From Paracoccaceae bacterium (GTDB lineage: Bacteria; Pseudomonadota; Alphaproteobacteria; Rhodobacterales; Rhodobacteraceae): 41,925 bases of DNA. The DNA lies in the NCBI GenBank assembly GCA_947504705.1, contig CANNIA010000031.1, positions 1 through 41,925 on the forward strand, given 5' to 3'. The position numbers were made by a program, and so were the translations under genes. Below are positions 8,751-17,186 of this stretch, in pieces (within the stretch, counting starts at the first letter, position 1; each line of letters starts with the position of its first letter). The notes beneath the pieces are model-generated. The model saw only the letters and a list, made by a program, of their open reading frames with translations, ran no database searches and was not told where the DNA came from.

Positions 8751-9518
8751 TTAACGGCGGCGGCCCTTGCCGTCTTCTTCATCTTCGTCATCGTCATGGC
8801 TGCCAGAGGGCAGGTTGAAGAAGCTGTCGGCATCCGAGAAATCGCCAGCCGGGCTGTCGTCTTTCTCGTCATCGCCGTAGACTTCCAGGCCCGAAAGCGA
8901 GGACGGCATCTTCGGTTCCGGTGCCATGCCCAGCGACTGTTCTGTCGACACCAGCTTGCGGCGTTCATCGTCCGACATCACGGTGCCTTCGGCAGCCTTC
9001 TTGCGGGCGGCGGCCTGCACAGCGATATCAAGCTCGGACTGCTTGCACAGGCCTAAAGCCACCGGGTCGATCGGCTGAATACCCGAGATGTTCCAGTGCG
9101 TCCGTTCACGGATCGACAGGATCGTCGGCTTGGTCGTCCCGACCAGCTTGCCGATGGCGCCATCCGAAAGCTCGGGGTGGAACTTCACCAGCCAGTAGAT
9201 CGCTGCCGGACGGTCCTGACGCTTGGACAGCGGGGTATAACGCGGGCCGCGACGCTTTTCTTCGCCCACGGCGGCAGCGTTGAACTTCAGCTTCATCCGG
9301 TACAGCGGGTCGGCTTGGGCGCGATCGATCTCAACGGCGTCAAGCTGGTTGTTGGAAACCGGGTCAAAGCCCTTGACCCCGGTGGCCACGTCGCCATCGG
9401 CGATGCCCTGCACTTCCAGCTCATGCATGCCGCAGAAATCCGCGATCTGCGTGAAGCTGAGCGTCGTGTTATCCACCAGCCAGACGGCAGTGGCCTTGGC
9501 CATAAGCGGTTTCGACAT
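8751..9518 (-). CDS. trcR: Cell-cycle transcriptional regulator TrcR (DUF1013)
   Basis: 255 residues. The N-terminus M-A-K-A-T-A-V-W-L-V-D-N-T-T-L-S-F and the I-A-D-F-C-G-M-H-E-L-E-V-Q-G-I-A-D-G block are the hallmark of the alphaproteobacterial DUF1013/TrcR family, which holds helix-turn-helix DNA-binding segments. A second conserved block, P-A-A-I-Y-W-L-V-K-F-H-P-E-L-S-D, and K-P-T-I-L-S-I-R-E-R-T-H-W are present. The tail from about residue 215 is strongly acidic (D-D-D-E-D-E-E-D) and ends G-R-R-R, which looks disordered. Start chosen at ATG after GGAGAGATCCG. It stands alone, with its own terminator. Confidence 0.9.
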   Translation of the reverse strand: MSKPLMAKATAVWLVDNTTLSFTQIADFCGMHELEVQGIADGDVATGVKGFDPVSNNQLDAVEIDRAQADPLYRMKLKFNAAAVGEEKRRGPRYTPLSKRQDRPAAIYWLVKFHPELSDGAIGKLVGTTKPTILSIRERTHWNISGIQPIDPVALGLCKQSELDIAVQAAARKKAAEGTVMSDDERRKLVSTEQSLGMAPEPKMPSSLSGLEVYGDDEKDDSPAGDFSDADSFFNLPSGSHDDDEDEEDGKGRRR

Positions 9519-9641
9519 CGGATCTCTCCTTTACAAACCTTCCCCGGGCCGGGAAAACGGCGGCGGGCGGACCCGCGAGTTCCACGTTTTCAGGGAATTC
9601 AGCGCTCATATAGGGCGGAATCGCCGGAAGGGAAAGCGAAA

Positions 9642-10280
9642 ATGCGCCAGATCCTGTTGGCCCTTGCGGCTTTGTGCTGGGCAGGGGCAGCGCGTGCCGA
9701 GGGTGAACCTGCCGGGGACTTCGACTATTACGTCATGTCGCTGTCGTGGTCGGCCACCTGGTGCGCCCTGGAGGGAGATGATCGGGGCGATCCACAATGT
9801 GATCCGGGGCGGGGATTGACCTTCGTCTTGCACGGGCTTTGGCCACAGTATGAGGAAGGTTGGCCCTCGTATTGCCGGACCACAGAACGCGATCCCTCTC
9901 CGTCAATGACTGCGGAAATGGCCGACATCATGGGTAGCGCGGGCCTTGCCTTCTATGAATGGAAGAAGCACGGGCGCTGTTCAGGCCTTGCGTCGCAGGA
10001 CTATTTCCAGACCGCGCGGAAGGCTTTCGAGCGGATATCGGTGCCAGAGGTGTTTGCGGGCGTCGACCGTCCGCTGTCCTTGCCCGCGCGCGTGATCGAG
10101 GACGCGTTTCTTGACGCGAACCCCGGCCTTAAGCGCGACCAGATCACGATCACCTGCAAGCAAGGGCTTATTCAGGAGGCGCGAATCTGTCTGACGCCGG
10201 ACCTTGAACCCCGGACCTGCGGCAGCGATGTGATCCAGGATTGCCGTCTTGACGACGCGCTGTTGGAGCCGGTGCGATAG
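9642..10280 (+). CDS. Secreted ribonuclease of the RNase T2 family
   Basis: 212 residues with a signal peptide (MRQILLALAALCWAGAARAE). Both T2 active-site boxes are present: CAS I as F-V-L-H-G-L-W-P-Q-Y and CAS II as F-Y-E-W-K-K-H-G-R-C, each with its catalytic histidine. Several cysteines (W-C-A-L, Y-C-R-T, G-R-C-S, T-C-K-Q, T-C-G-S, D-C-R) could form disulfides, fitting a periplasmic or exported enzyme. T2 enzymes cut RNA through a 2',3'-cyclic phosphate. The ATG follows GGAAGGGAAAG. It is divergent from trcR with about 120 bases between them. Confidence 0.9.
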   Translation: MRQILLALAALCWAGAARAEGEPAGDFDYYVMSLSWSATWCALEGDDRGDPQCDPGRGLTFVLHGLWPQYEEGWPSYCRTTERDPSPSMTAEMADIMGSAGLAFYEWKKHGRCSGLASQDYFQTARKAFERISVPEVFAGVDRPLSLPARVIEDAFLDANPGLKRDQITITCKQGLIQEARICLTPDLEPRTCGSDVIQDCRLDDALLEPVR

Positions 10281-10501
10281 AAAGTGGCGGGACCGGATCG
10301 CAACGCAGCGACTTGGAGGGGGTGTCGGCACTAAGTGCCGGAAAGCCCGGGGCCTGAGCGGTTGGGGAACTGCCTGTAGCCGGAGTCTTGGATCGGATCG
10401 CCGATCCCGCCGACTCACAATTATCAAAACCCTTCCGTGAATGCGCGTGAAGAAACCGTCAATCCGTCCCTTTGGTAAAAAATTAACGATTTAGCTAGGC
10501 G

Positions 10502-11494
10502 CTAAGCCCCTATCTTCAACACGATTTTTCCCACATGGCCCGCAGATTCGATTCGCCAATGCGCTGCCGGGGCTTCGGCCAGCGTGAATTCACTGTCCAT
10601 CACCACTTTCAAAGCCCCGCACTCGACCAGCGGCCAGACCTGAGTTTCGACCGCTTGAGCAATCCGGGTCTTGGCAAGGTCGGACTGCGGACGCAGGGTT
10701 GACCCGGTCAACGTCAGCCGCCGCACCATCACTTCGGCAAGGTTCAAGGCCATCTTGGCCCCTTCCAGAAACGCAATCTGGACCAGCCTTCCATCATTCG
10801 CCAAAGCCTTGAGGTTACGCTCGACGTAAGGTCCGCCGACCATGTCAAGGATCAGGTCCGCCCCGCCGACTGCCAGAAGCGCGGCGACGAAATCCTCGCT
10901 GCGATAGTTCACGGCAACCTCTGCCCCCAAGTCGCGACAGACTTGGCATTTCTCATCCGACCCGGCGGTCGCAAAGACCCGCGCGCCCATCGCCGCCGCC
11001 ATCTGGATTGCCGTCGTGCCAATGCCCGAGGTGCCACCATGAACCAAGAATCGCTCCCCTGCGCGCAACCCGCCGCGCATGAAGACATTTGACCACACCG
11101 TGAAACAGGTCTCGGGCAGGCAGGCGGCTTCCCGCAATGAAAGCCCCTTCGGAATCGGCAGCGCGTGGCTTTCCTGCGTCACCGCATATTCGGCGTAACC
11201 CCCACCCGGCAACAGCGCGCAGACCTGATCGCCGATCTTCCAGCGGCTGACCCCAGGCCCGGATTCGACCACAGTACCTGAACACTCCAGCCCCGGCAGC
11301 GGCGAGGCGTTCGGCGGCGGCGCATAGGCCCCGGAACGTTGCAAAGCGTCGGGCCGGTTCACCCCGGCATAGGCAACGCGAATGACGATCTGGCCATGAC
11401 CCGGCACCGGAACCGGAACCGACACAGGCTGCAGCACATCTGGCCCGCCGGGGGTGGAAATCGCGACGGCAAGCATGCTGTGCGACAGGGCCAT
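10502..11494 (-). CDS. NAD(P)H-quinone oxidoreductase, PIG3/zeta-crystallin type
   Basis: 330 residues, medium-chain dehydrogenase/reductase superfamily without the catalytic zinc cysteines. Seen: Y-A-G-V-N-R-P-D-A-L-Q-R-S-G, P-L-P-G-L-E-C-S-G-T-V, and the nucleotide-binding H-G-G-T-S-G-I-G-T-T-A-I-Q, a PIG3-like arrangement. It probably reduces quinones with NADPH in the cytoplasm. The start is set at the ATG behind AAGGAACACCGATC, since upstream codons do not resemble the family. It lies downstream of COQ9 on the same strand with 102 bases between. A shared link to quinone metabolism is possible but not shown. Confidence 0.82.
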   Translation of the reverse strand: MALSHSMLAVAISTPGGPDVLQPVSVPVPVPGHGQIVIRVAYAGVNRPDALQRSGAYAPPPNASPLPGLECSGTVVESGPGVSRWKIGDQVCALLPGGGYAEYAVTQESHALPIPKGLSLREAACLPETCFTVWSNVFMRGGLRAGERFLVHGGTSGIGTTAIQMAAAMGARVFATAGSDEKCQVCRDLGAEVAVNYRSEDFVAALLAVGGADLILDMVGGPYVERNLKALANDGRLVQIAFLEGAKMALNLAEVMVRRLTLTGSTLRPQSDLAKTRIAQAVETQVWPLVECGALKVVMDSEFTLAEAPAAHWRIESAGHVGKIVLKIGA

Positions 11495-11596
11495 GATCGG
11501 TGTTCCTTGATCAGGGGGAAGGGATCGCATCCTTCCCCGGAATTGATTGATGCCGCGTGAAGGCTTATGCGCCCGTCGCATGCATGGCAACCATGC

Positions 11597-12274
11597 TCAG
11601 CCTTGGGTGTCGGTCGGCTCGGTCTGGGAGGCTGGCGCCCGAATAGCCGAAAGCACACGCCCAGGCCCGGTCATGAACGCTTTGCCAACGGCAGACTCAC
11701 GGAGCCGGGATTTCCACTTTTCAAAGCCCATCACCTGATCGATCCGGCGATCAAGGAAGTCGCGCGTTGCCTGATCTTCGGGACTCGTATCCCCCAGCCA
11801 GTAAAGCACCGTCGCGCCATAGACCGCTGAAAGCGTGGCGCGCTTGCTGTACCAGTTCGCATCGCGGCTTTCGTCGCTCAACGCGGTCCAGATCCGATCC
11901 GCCGTGCGCCAGATCGCTGCGGCTCCTTCGGCGCTGTGCTGCGGCAGCGCGAACAGCGTTGCGCCCCGGCGGACCAGCTCACGATCAGCGCAATCCAGTC
12001 GGAGCCGAACCGCCGTCGCGATGCGGTCGCGGAAACGAAGATTTGACAGGTCGATCGCCGCAAGACGCTCGACCATCTCCTCATCGCCGCTGGCGTGATA
12101 GGCCAGCGCCAGATCGACCCCACCGCGCGGGAAGATTGCACGGGCAATCCCCTCGGCCAGACCCGCATCCTGTGTCGCTGCGCGCAGGGTCACGTCCGAC
12201 CAGCCGTCAAACGGCACATGGGGCAGGGCCGCCGTCAGCAGACGCGCTTGCAGGTCGTTGTCAGTCTTGATCAT
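11597..12274 (-). CDS. COQ9-family ubiquinone biosynthesis protein
   Basis: 225 residues. The start L-L-T-A-A-L-P-H-V-P-F-D-G-W-S is the COQ9 family signature, followed by the TetR-like helical fold and a C-terminal region with W-L-G-D-T-S-P-E-D and a D-R-R-I-D-Q-V-M-G segment. COQ9 binds lipid and supports the hydroxylation steps of ubiquinone synthesis. In alphaproteobacteria the family is often annotated as 'rpsU-divergently transcribed'. Here rpsU is still on the opposite strand but 1 kb away, with an HxlR regulator and a membrane protein in between. The start ATG follows GAGGGCCGGCG. Confidence 0.85.
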   Translation of the reverse strand: MIKTDNDLQARLLTAALPHVPFDGWSDVTLRAATQDAGLAEGIARAIFPRGGVDLALAYHASGDEEMVERLAAIDLSNLRFRDRIATAVRLRLDCADRELVRRGATLFALPQHSAEGAAAIWRTADRIWTALSDESRDANWYSKRATLSAVYGATVLYWLGDTSPEDQATRDFLDRRIDQVMGFEKWKSRLRESAVGKAFMTGPGRVLSAIRAPASQTEPTDTQG

Positions 12275-12340
12275 CGCCGGCCCTCTGCACCAGCCTTCAA
12301 TCTAGTGGCTTTGCCAAGGCTCCGCCATCCCGATGCGGGC

Positions 12341-12688
12341 CTAAGCCCTGGCACCAATCCCCTGCACCATCTGGCCGAACCCCGCCAGGGCCACCAGCAC
12401 GGGCTCGATCCGGCGCCCCCAGTCAGTCAGTGAATATTCGGTCTTGGGTGGGACGCTGGGAATCACCCGGCGGTGGACCAGCCCCCTCTCCTCCAGCATG
12501 CGCAGCCGATCCGCCAAGATGCGCGGGCTGATCCCGGCCAGCGAGGCCTGAAGTTGGCTATAGCGTCGCGTCCCGCCGAAGAGGTCGCGGAAGATCAGCG
12601 TTGTCCACTTGCCCGAAAGAACCTCGCCCGCCGCCGCGATGGGGCAGTCGGGCCTGCAGTCGGCGTCGAGGGGAAGAGCGGGGGGCAT
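12341..12688 (-). CDS. HxlR-family transcriptional regulator
   Basis: 115 residues with a winged helix-turn-helix: C-P-I-A-A-A-G-E-V-L-S-G-K-W-T-T-L-I-F-R-D-L at the front, then G-I-S-P-R-I-L-A-D-R-L-R-M-L-E-E-R-G-L-V as the recognition region and Y-S-L-T-D-W-G closing the wing. Cysteines near the N-terminus (C-R-P-D-C-P) are at the place where redox-sensing HxlR proteins carry theirs. I chose the ATG behind GGAGACTGCC. An ATG four codons upstream has no good ribosome site. It is divergent from a small membrane protein with a palindromic site between, so autoregulation and control of that gene are likely. Confidence 0.85.
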   Translation of the reverse strand: MPPALPLDADCRPDCPIAAAGEVLSGKWTTLIFRDLFGGTRRYSQLQASLAGISPRILADRLRMLEERGLVHRRVIPSVPPKTEYSLTDWGRRIEPVLVALAGFGQMVQGIGARA

Positions 12689-12701
12689 GGCAGTCTCCAT
12701 A

Positions 12702-12736
12702 ACTTCACTTTTGGTAACTACTTCACTTAGTGAAGT
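12702..12736. promoter_or_regulatory. Probable HxlR operator in a divergent promoter
   Basis: A perfect 17-base palindrome ACTTCACT-T-AGTGAAGT lies at 12720-12736, and a further ACTTCAC half-site at 12702-12708. It sits between the divergent HxlR and membrane-protein genes, where an autoregulating HxlR protein would bind. Assignment to that protein is inferred from position. Confidence 0.6.
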
Positions 12737-12780
12737 AAATTTCCTAGTTTGCCCCTGTCACAACCAAGGAGCCCCGACAG

Positions 12781-13185
12781 ATGCCCTTCCTCAGACCCGT
12801 CGCCATTTTCATCGGCCTGTCCCAGATCGTGCTGGCCGCCCTATATTTCGCTGTCCCTGCGGGCTTTGTCGCCTGGCAGGGCCTGACCCCGCCTGCGGCT
12901 GACGCCGGATACCCGCTGGCCATGCTGGCCGCGCGGTTCCTTGTCTATGGTCTTGGCATGTTCCAGATCGCCCGCGATCCGGCAGGTAACCTCTTTTGGG
13001 CACGTGGGATGGTAGCGATCCAGCTTATCGACCTAGCCGCCGGGGCCACCTATCTGGCCATCGGGGCTATCACCCCGGCCACGGCGCTTTTGCCGATGGG
13101 GAATGCCGCGCTGTTCGCCGCCGCTTTGCATCTGGCGCTTGTCCGGGCGCAGCCGACAGGTGCGCTGCAGGGGCGGACGCTCTAG
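12781..13185 (+). CDS. Small four-helix membrane protein, unknown function
   Basis: 134 residues with four hydrophobic segments (about 5-28, 43-63, 74-96, 100-122), no recognised catalytic motif, and a short polar tail. It starts at ATG after AAGGAG at optimal spacing. The divergent HxlR gene and intervening palindrome suggest it is the main target of that regulator. HxlR proteins often control detoxification or electrophile-response genes, but nothing in this sequence identifies a substrate. The overall shape recalls DoxX-like and other short integral membrane proteins. I do not assign a family. Confidence 0.75.
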   Translation: MPFLRPVAIFIGLSQIVLAALYFAVPAGFVAWQGLTPPAADAGYPLAMLAARFLVYGLGMFQIARDPAGNLFWARGMVAIQLIDLAAGATYLAIGAITPATALLPMGNAALFAAALHLALVRAQPTGALQGRTL

Positions 13186-13288
13186 CCACAGCACAGCGCA
13201 ATGGTGGACAAGCCAACCGCCGTCTGCTATGCGCCCCCGGCCTGCACAGATCAGTGCAACTCAAGCTTAGAAAGGTGGTGAAAACCAC

Positions 13289-13495
13289 ATGCAGGTCAGC
13301 GTCCGTGACAATAACGTCGAACAGGCCCTTCGGGCCCTGAAGAAAAAGCTCCAGCGCGAAGGCGTGTTTCGGGAAATGAAGCTCAAGCAGCATTTCGAGA
13401 AACCCTCCGTCAAGAAAGCGCGCGAGCAGGCCGAAGCTGTGCGCCGTGCGCGCAAGCTCGCCCGGAAAAAGCTTCAGCGCGAAGGCGGTATGTAA
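13289..13495 (+). CDS. rpsU: 30S ribosomal protein S21
   Basis: 68 residues, full length. The start [20 protein letters not shown] and the basic [10 protein letters not shown] tail are typical of alphaproteobacterial S21. The protein sits on the small subunit platform and helps pair the anti-Shine-Dalgarno with mRNA. The ATG follows AGAAAGGTGGTG. A strong terminator ends the transcript 50 bases after the stop, so it is a single-gene unit. Confidence 0.95.
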   Translation: MQVSVRDNNVEQALRALKKKLQREGVFREMKLKQHFEKPSVKKAREQAEAVRRARKLARKKLQREGGM

Positions 13496-13543
13496 GACAT
13501 CCGCGACACTGGGGATCGTCGCAAGACAGTCTCAAATCGAACG

Positions 13544-13573
13544 ACCCCCGTCCGTAAGGCCGGGGGTTTTTCA
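13544..13573 (+). terminator. Rho-independent terminator of rpsU
   Basis: Stem ACCCCCG / CGGGGGT of 7 bp with a 10-base loop, followed directly by a T-run. It lies about 50 bases after the rpsU stop. Confidence 0.85.
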
Positions 13574-13591
13574 TTTCTCGCAGGCTTGAGT

Positions 13592-14500
13592 TCAGCCCAG
13601 GTTGCCGTTCTTCAGCCATGCCGCGCATTCCGGCCCAAGTTCCGCCAAGGCCCGCGCTTCGTAGTCTTCGCTTTCCTTCTGGCTCAGCAAGGCCTGCCAG
13701 CGCCCGTTGGTACCCTTGTTGATGAAGGTCTGTGCGCCGCCTTCCCAAAGTGCCCCGCCCAAGGGCGCACTCATCTCGGCATGGGCCTTCATATAGTCGA
13801 ACGAGCAATGCCTCAGGATGCTGTCCCAGTTCTTCGGCTGGATTTCTAGAAAATCGGCGATGCGGCGAATCTCGCCCTCCATGTCGCACTTCAGATCGGC
13901 GAAGTGCAGCATGGTGACATTGGGCAGATCGCGCAGCGCCCACCAGGAGCGGACGTTTTCCCAGAACGGCCAAAACGGCTGGCCATCCCCGGCCATCCAG
14001 TCGCGATAGTATTGCACCGGGTCGGTGCCGGGACGCTCGATCCGGGGGCCGACAAGGCCGGGGGTGTCATTCAAGGCGCCATACCAATGGTCATTGGCAT
14101 TGGCATGGTGGTTGAACAGGCTCCACGCCACATCGCGGCCATCGCGGCCAATGTAGATGTATTTCGCTTTCGGCGAAAAGACCAAGGCATCAACCGGCAA
14201 ATGGGTCTTGACCGACCGGCGGTGGCTTTGCGCTTCGATCGCGGGCATTTTGACCTCACGCGGGGGGAAGCGCAGATCGACCCAAGGCGAAAGTGCTGGG
14301 ACATCGACGCTGGCATCGCCGTCAAAGATCAGCTGGGCGACGATCTGTTGGGTCCAAGTGGTGCCGGACTTGGCATAGGTCGCCACGATCACGTCGTCAT
14401 CGCGGAACTGAAAGCCGTTCCACATCGTCGAATCAAAATGGTGATTATGCATTTCGCGGGTCTTGGTCGGATAGGCGGGCACGGTGGTCTGGATGTTCAT
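13592..14500 (-). CDS. Cytosolic-type (SULT-like) sulfotransferase
   Basis: 302 residues, the usual length of the Sulfotransfer_1 family. Seen: the 5'-phosphosulfate loop A-T-Y-A-K-S-G-T-T-W-T-Q near residue 42, the catalytic-histidine region R-S-V-K-T-H-L-P-V, the 3'-phosphate motif Y-I-G-R-D-G-R-D-V-A-W-S, and the closing F-I-N-K-G-T-N-G-R-W, equivalent to R-K-G-x-x-G-D-W-K in SULTs. It transfers sulfate from PAPS to a hydroxyl or amine of a small acceptor not identifiable here. It is distinct in sequence type from the other sulfotransferase at 7.4-8.1 kb. Start at ATG before M-N-I-Q-T-T. Confidence 0.85.
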   Translation of the reverse strand: MNIQTTVPAYPTKTREMHNHHFDSTMWNGFQFRDDDVIVATYAKSGTTWTQQIVAQLIFDGDASVDVPALSPWVDLRFPPREVKMPAIEAQSHRRSVKTHLPVDALVFSPKAKYIYIGRDGRDVAWSLFNHHANANDHWYGALNDTPGLVGPRIERPGTDPVQYYRDWMAGDGQPFWPFWENVRSWWALRDLPNVTMLHFADLKCDMEGEIRRIADFLEIQPKNWDSILRHCSFDYMKAHAEMSAPLGGALWEGGAQTFINKGTNGRWQALLSQKESEDYEARALAELGPECAAWLKNGNLG

Positions 14501-14792
14501 AATTCCCTCGTTTGTTAAAGCGTTTCGTTGCCGCCAGACTGCACGGAACGGGGGAACTCGGGCTATGCCCTACTTTGCGGTTCCGATATGCATATTTGCA
14601 TAGCCGTGCGAAGCCCTTCCAATCCGCAAGAGCGCAAGTCGCCGCTTTGCCAAGACGATTTGCTCTGCGTGCCGATGACCGATCCCTTGACTTTCGGGCG
14701 CAAGACAATGATCGCCTGAGGGACAGAACGGCCGCAGCAAGATAGCGACCCGTTCAAGCGTGCTTGAGATCGACCAAGAGAAAGACAAGAAA

Positions 14793-15806
14793 ATGCGGAC
14801 AGTCCTGATCACCGGAACTGCGGGCTTCATCGGGTTTCACCTGGCCCGGGAACTGCTGCAGCAAGGCTTCCGCGTCGTCGGCTATGATGGGATGACGGCC
14901 TATTACGACGTGGCGCTCAAGCATCGTCGCCATCAGATCCTGCTGCAATCGCCCGGCTTTTCCTGCGAAGAGGGGATGCTGGAAGACATGACCCGGCTGG
15001 AAGCGCTGGCCCTGCGGGAAAAGCCCGAAATCATCATCCACCTCGCCGCACAGGCTGGGGTGCGCTATTCGCTGGAAAATCCGCGCTCTTACGTTGAATC
15101 GAACCTTCTGGGCACGTTCAACGTGCTGGAATGCGCCCGAATGCTTGGGGTTGAGCATCTGCTGCTGGCCTCGACCTCGTCGGTCTATGGTGCCAACACC
15201 GAAATGCCTTTTGGCGAAACCCAGCGCACCGATGCGCCGATGACCCTATATGCGGCAACGAAGAAAGCGAACGAGGGGATGGCGCACAGCTATGCCCATC
15301 TGTGGAAGTTGCCGACCACCTGCTTTCGCTTTTTCACCGTCTATGGCCCCTGGGGGCGGCCCGACATGGCGCTTTTCAAGTTCGTCCATGCCGCCCTGAA
15401 GGGCGAGCCGATTGAGGTCTACAACTACGGCAACATGGCGCGCGACTTCACCTATGTGACCGACCTTGTCCACGCGATCCGGCTTTTGGTCGACTGTCCG
15501 CCCGAAGCCCCCGCATCGCCCAAGGCAATTCCCGAAGGCGACAGCCTTAGCCCGGTCGCCCCGTTCCGCACGGTGAACATCGGCAACGGCACCCCGGTGC
15601 AGCTTTTGGAGTTCATCTCCGAAATCGAAGATGCCCTTGGCATGCCGATCAAGAAGAACATGCTGCCGATGCAGATGGGCGACGTGCCCGCGACCTGGGC
15701 CGATGGCGCGCTGTTGCAAAATCTCACCGGCTATCGCCCGCAGACGACCGTGCGCCAAGGGGTGCGGGCCTTTGTCGAATGGTATCGCGACTATTACCAG
15801 GTCTAA
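14793..15806 (+). CDS. NAD-dependent epimerase, probable UDP-glucuronate 4-epimerase
   Basis: 337 residues, extended short-chain dehydrogenase fold. Seen: N-terminal G-T-A-G-F-I-G NAD loop, [11 protein letters not shown], the catalytic S-T-S-S-V-Y and Y-A-A-T-K-K, then [16 protein letters not shown]. The [10 protein letters not shown] and G-P-W-G-R-P-D-M-A strings fit UDP-glucuronate/galacturonate 4-epimerases of the LpsL/Gae type, used for cell-surface polysaccharide. The ATG start places the NAD loop at residue 7. A GTG 33 bases upstream would add a charged leader. No other polysaccharide gene is adjacent. Confidence 0.83.
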   Translation: MRTVLITGTAGFIGFHLARELLQQGFRVVGYDGMTAYYDVALKHRRHQILLQSPGFSCEEGMLEDMTRLEALALREKPEIIIHLAAQAGVRYSLENPRSYVESNLLGTFNVLECARMLGVEHLLLASTSSVYGANTEMPFGETQRTDAPMTLYAATKKANEGMAHSYAHLWKLPTTCFRFFTVYGPWGRPDMALFKFVHAALKGEPIEVYNYGNMARDFTYVTDLVHAIRLLVDCPPEAPASPKAIPEGDSLSPVAPFRTVNIGNGTPVQLLEFISEIEDALGMPIKKNMLPMQMGDVPATWADGALLQNLTGYRPQTTVRQGVRAFVEWYRDYYQV

Positions 15807-15809
15807 GCC

Positions 15810-17132
15810 TTAGAAGAACCCGCGCGGGATCAGCCGGTGTTCATAGGCGTCCCGCTCCAGCTCCTCGCGGAAATCGGGGTGGGCGATGGAAGTGAGCAGC
15901 TTCGCTCGTTCCGCGATGGTCCGGCCCTTCAGGTTCACGATGCCGTATTCGGTGACGACATACATGATGTCGCTGCGCGGCGTGGTCACCACGTTTCCGC
16001 GCGTCAAGGCGGTGACAATCCGGCTCCGGCGCTCGCCCTTCTTGTCATAGGTCGAGGCGAGGCACATGAAGCTTTTGCCGCCCCGGCTGGCATAGGCCCC
16101 GCGCATGAACTGCAACTGTCCGCCAGTGCCCGAGATATGCCGGAACCCGTCCGACTCGGACGCCGCCTGCCCCTGCAGGTCCATCTGGGTGGTGTTGTTG
16201 ATCGCCATGACCCGATCGTTCTGCATGATGACATGCGGGGCGTTGGTATAGTCGACGGAATGGAACTCCACCTCGGGGTTCTTGTGGATGAAGTCGTACA
16301 GGTACTGCGCGCCCAAGGCGAAAGTGCAGGCAAGCTTGCCGGGGTTCAGCCGCTTCCGTGCGCCTGTCACACGGCCCGTCCGGTAAAGATCAACGATGCC
16401 GTCGGTCAGCATCTCGGTATGGATGCCAAGGTCCGTGACCGCACTTTCGGCCAGAAGCGAACAGACAGCATTCGGCATGCCCCCAATGCCGATCTGTAGG
16501 CAAGACCCATCCTCGATCTCGCCCGCGATCAACCGGGCGACGGCTTTGTCGACCTCGGTCGCTGCGGTCTTGGGCAGTTCCGCCAAGGGCTGCTCGCTGC
16601 CGGGGATGATATAGTCAACCTCCGAGATATGGACCCCTGTGCCTTCGCCCATGACATAGGGCAGGTTTGGGGTTTCTTCGACAATCACCACCTTGCCGCG
16701 TTCGACCAGTGCCCGCATCCAAAGGGTGTTGGGGCCGAAGTTGAAGAACCCCTTGTCATCCATCGGTGCGGTCCTGAAGACCACAATATCGGGCGGGTCG
16801 ATGAAGCGGCGGTAATAGTCGGGAATCTCGCCCAGGTTCACCGGCAGGTAATGCGCGATGCCCTGATCATGCTTCTTGCGGTCATAACCGCTGAAATGGG
16901 TCGAAAACCAGAAGACATGCTTGCCCTCCGGGTCAGCCTCCAGCACGGCGCGGGGCCGTGTGGTAAGACAGGCACGGATGCGGACATTGCTTAGCGGGCC
17001 GATACGGCGGGCAAGGGCTTCGTCAAATGTGTCAGGCTGGCCCAGCACAGCCCCATAATCCAGCCACATGCCGGGGTCGACCAGAGCCGCCGCTTCTTCC
17101 GCTGAAATCCGTCTGGCCTGTTTCGCCATCAT
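15810..17132 (-). CDS. Acetyl-CoA hydrolase/CoA-transferase family protein
   Basis: 440 residues. Family blocks: V-V-I-V-E-E-T-P-N-L-P-Y-V, G-S-C-L-Q-I-G-I-G-G-M-P-N-A-V, and L-G-I-H-T-E-M-L-T-D-G-I-V-D-L, where the E after H-T is the expected catalytic glutamate that forms the acyl-glutamyl-CoA intermediate. The closest group by pattern is the 4-hydroxybutyrate/butyryl-CoA:acetate CoA-transferases, but simple hydrolase activity cannot be excluded. Start taken at ATG after GAGGGGGCGA. It is last in a tight same-strand series after sseA, tyrB and an EamA transporter. Confidence 0.82.
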   Translation of the reverse strand: MMAKQARRISAEEAAALVDPGMWLDYGAVLGQPDTFDEALARRIGPLSNVRIRACLTTRPRAVLEADPEGKHVFWFSTHFSGYDRKKHDQGIAHYLPVNLGEIPDYYRRFIDPPDIVVFRTAPMDDKGFFNFGPNTLWMRALVERGKVVIVEETPNLPYVMGEGTGVHISEVDYIIPGSEQPLAELPKTAATEVDKAVARLIAGEIEDGSCLQIGIGGMPNAVCSLLAESAVTDLGIHTEMLTDGIVDLYRTGRVTGARKRLNPGKLACTFALGAQYLYDFIHKNPEVEFHSVDYTNAPHVIMQNDRVMAINNTTQMDLQGQAASESDGFRHISGTGGQLQFMRGAYASRGGKSFMCLASTYDKKGERRSRIVTALTRGNVVTTPRSDIMYVVTEYGIVNLKGRTIAERAKLLTSIAHPDFREELERDAYEHRLIPRGFF

Positions 17133-17186
17133 TCGCCCCCTCGACTTTACTTCAATCAACCACGCAAACCGGGCTCTGCCAAGTAT

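Noticed and set aside
10281-10501. A gene or RNA in the 220-base gap after RNase T2
   Set aside because: No frame with start signal and no clear hairpin plus T-run was seen. The AT-rich end near 10480 may hold the terminal region of either neighbour.
14519-14792. A small gene in the gap before the epimerase
   Set aside because: Short frames exist on both strands, but none has a good ribosome site, recognisable motif or plausible composition. I see no supported gene there.
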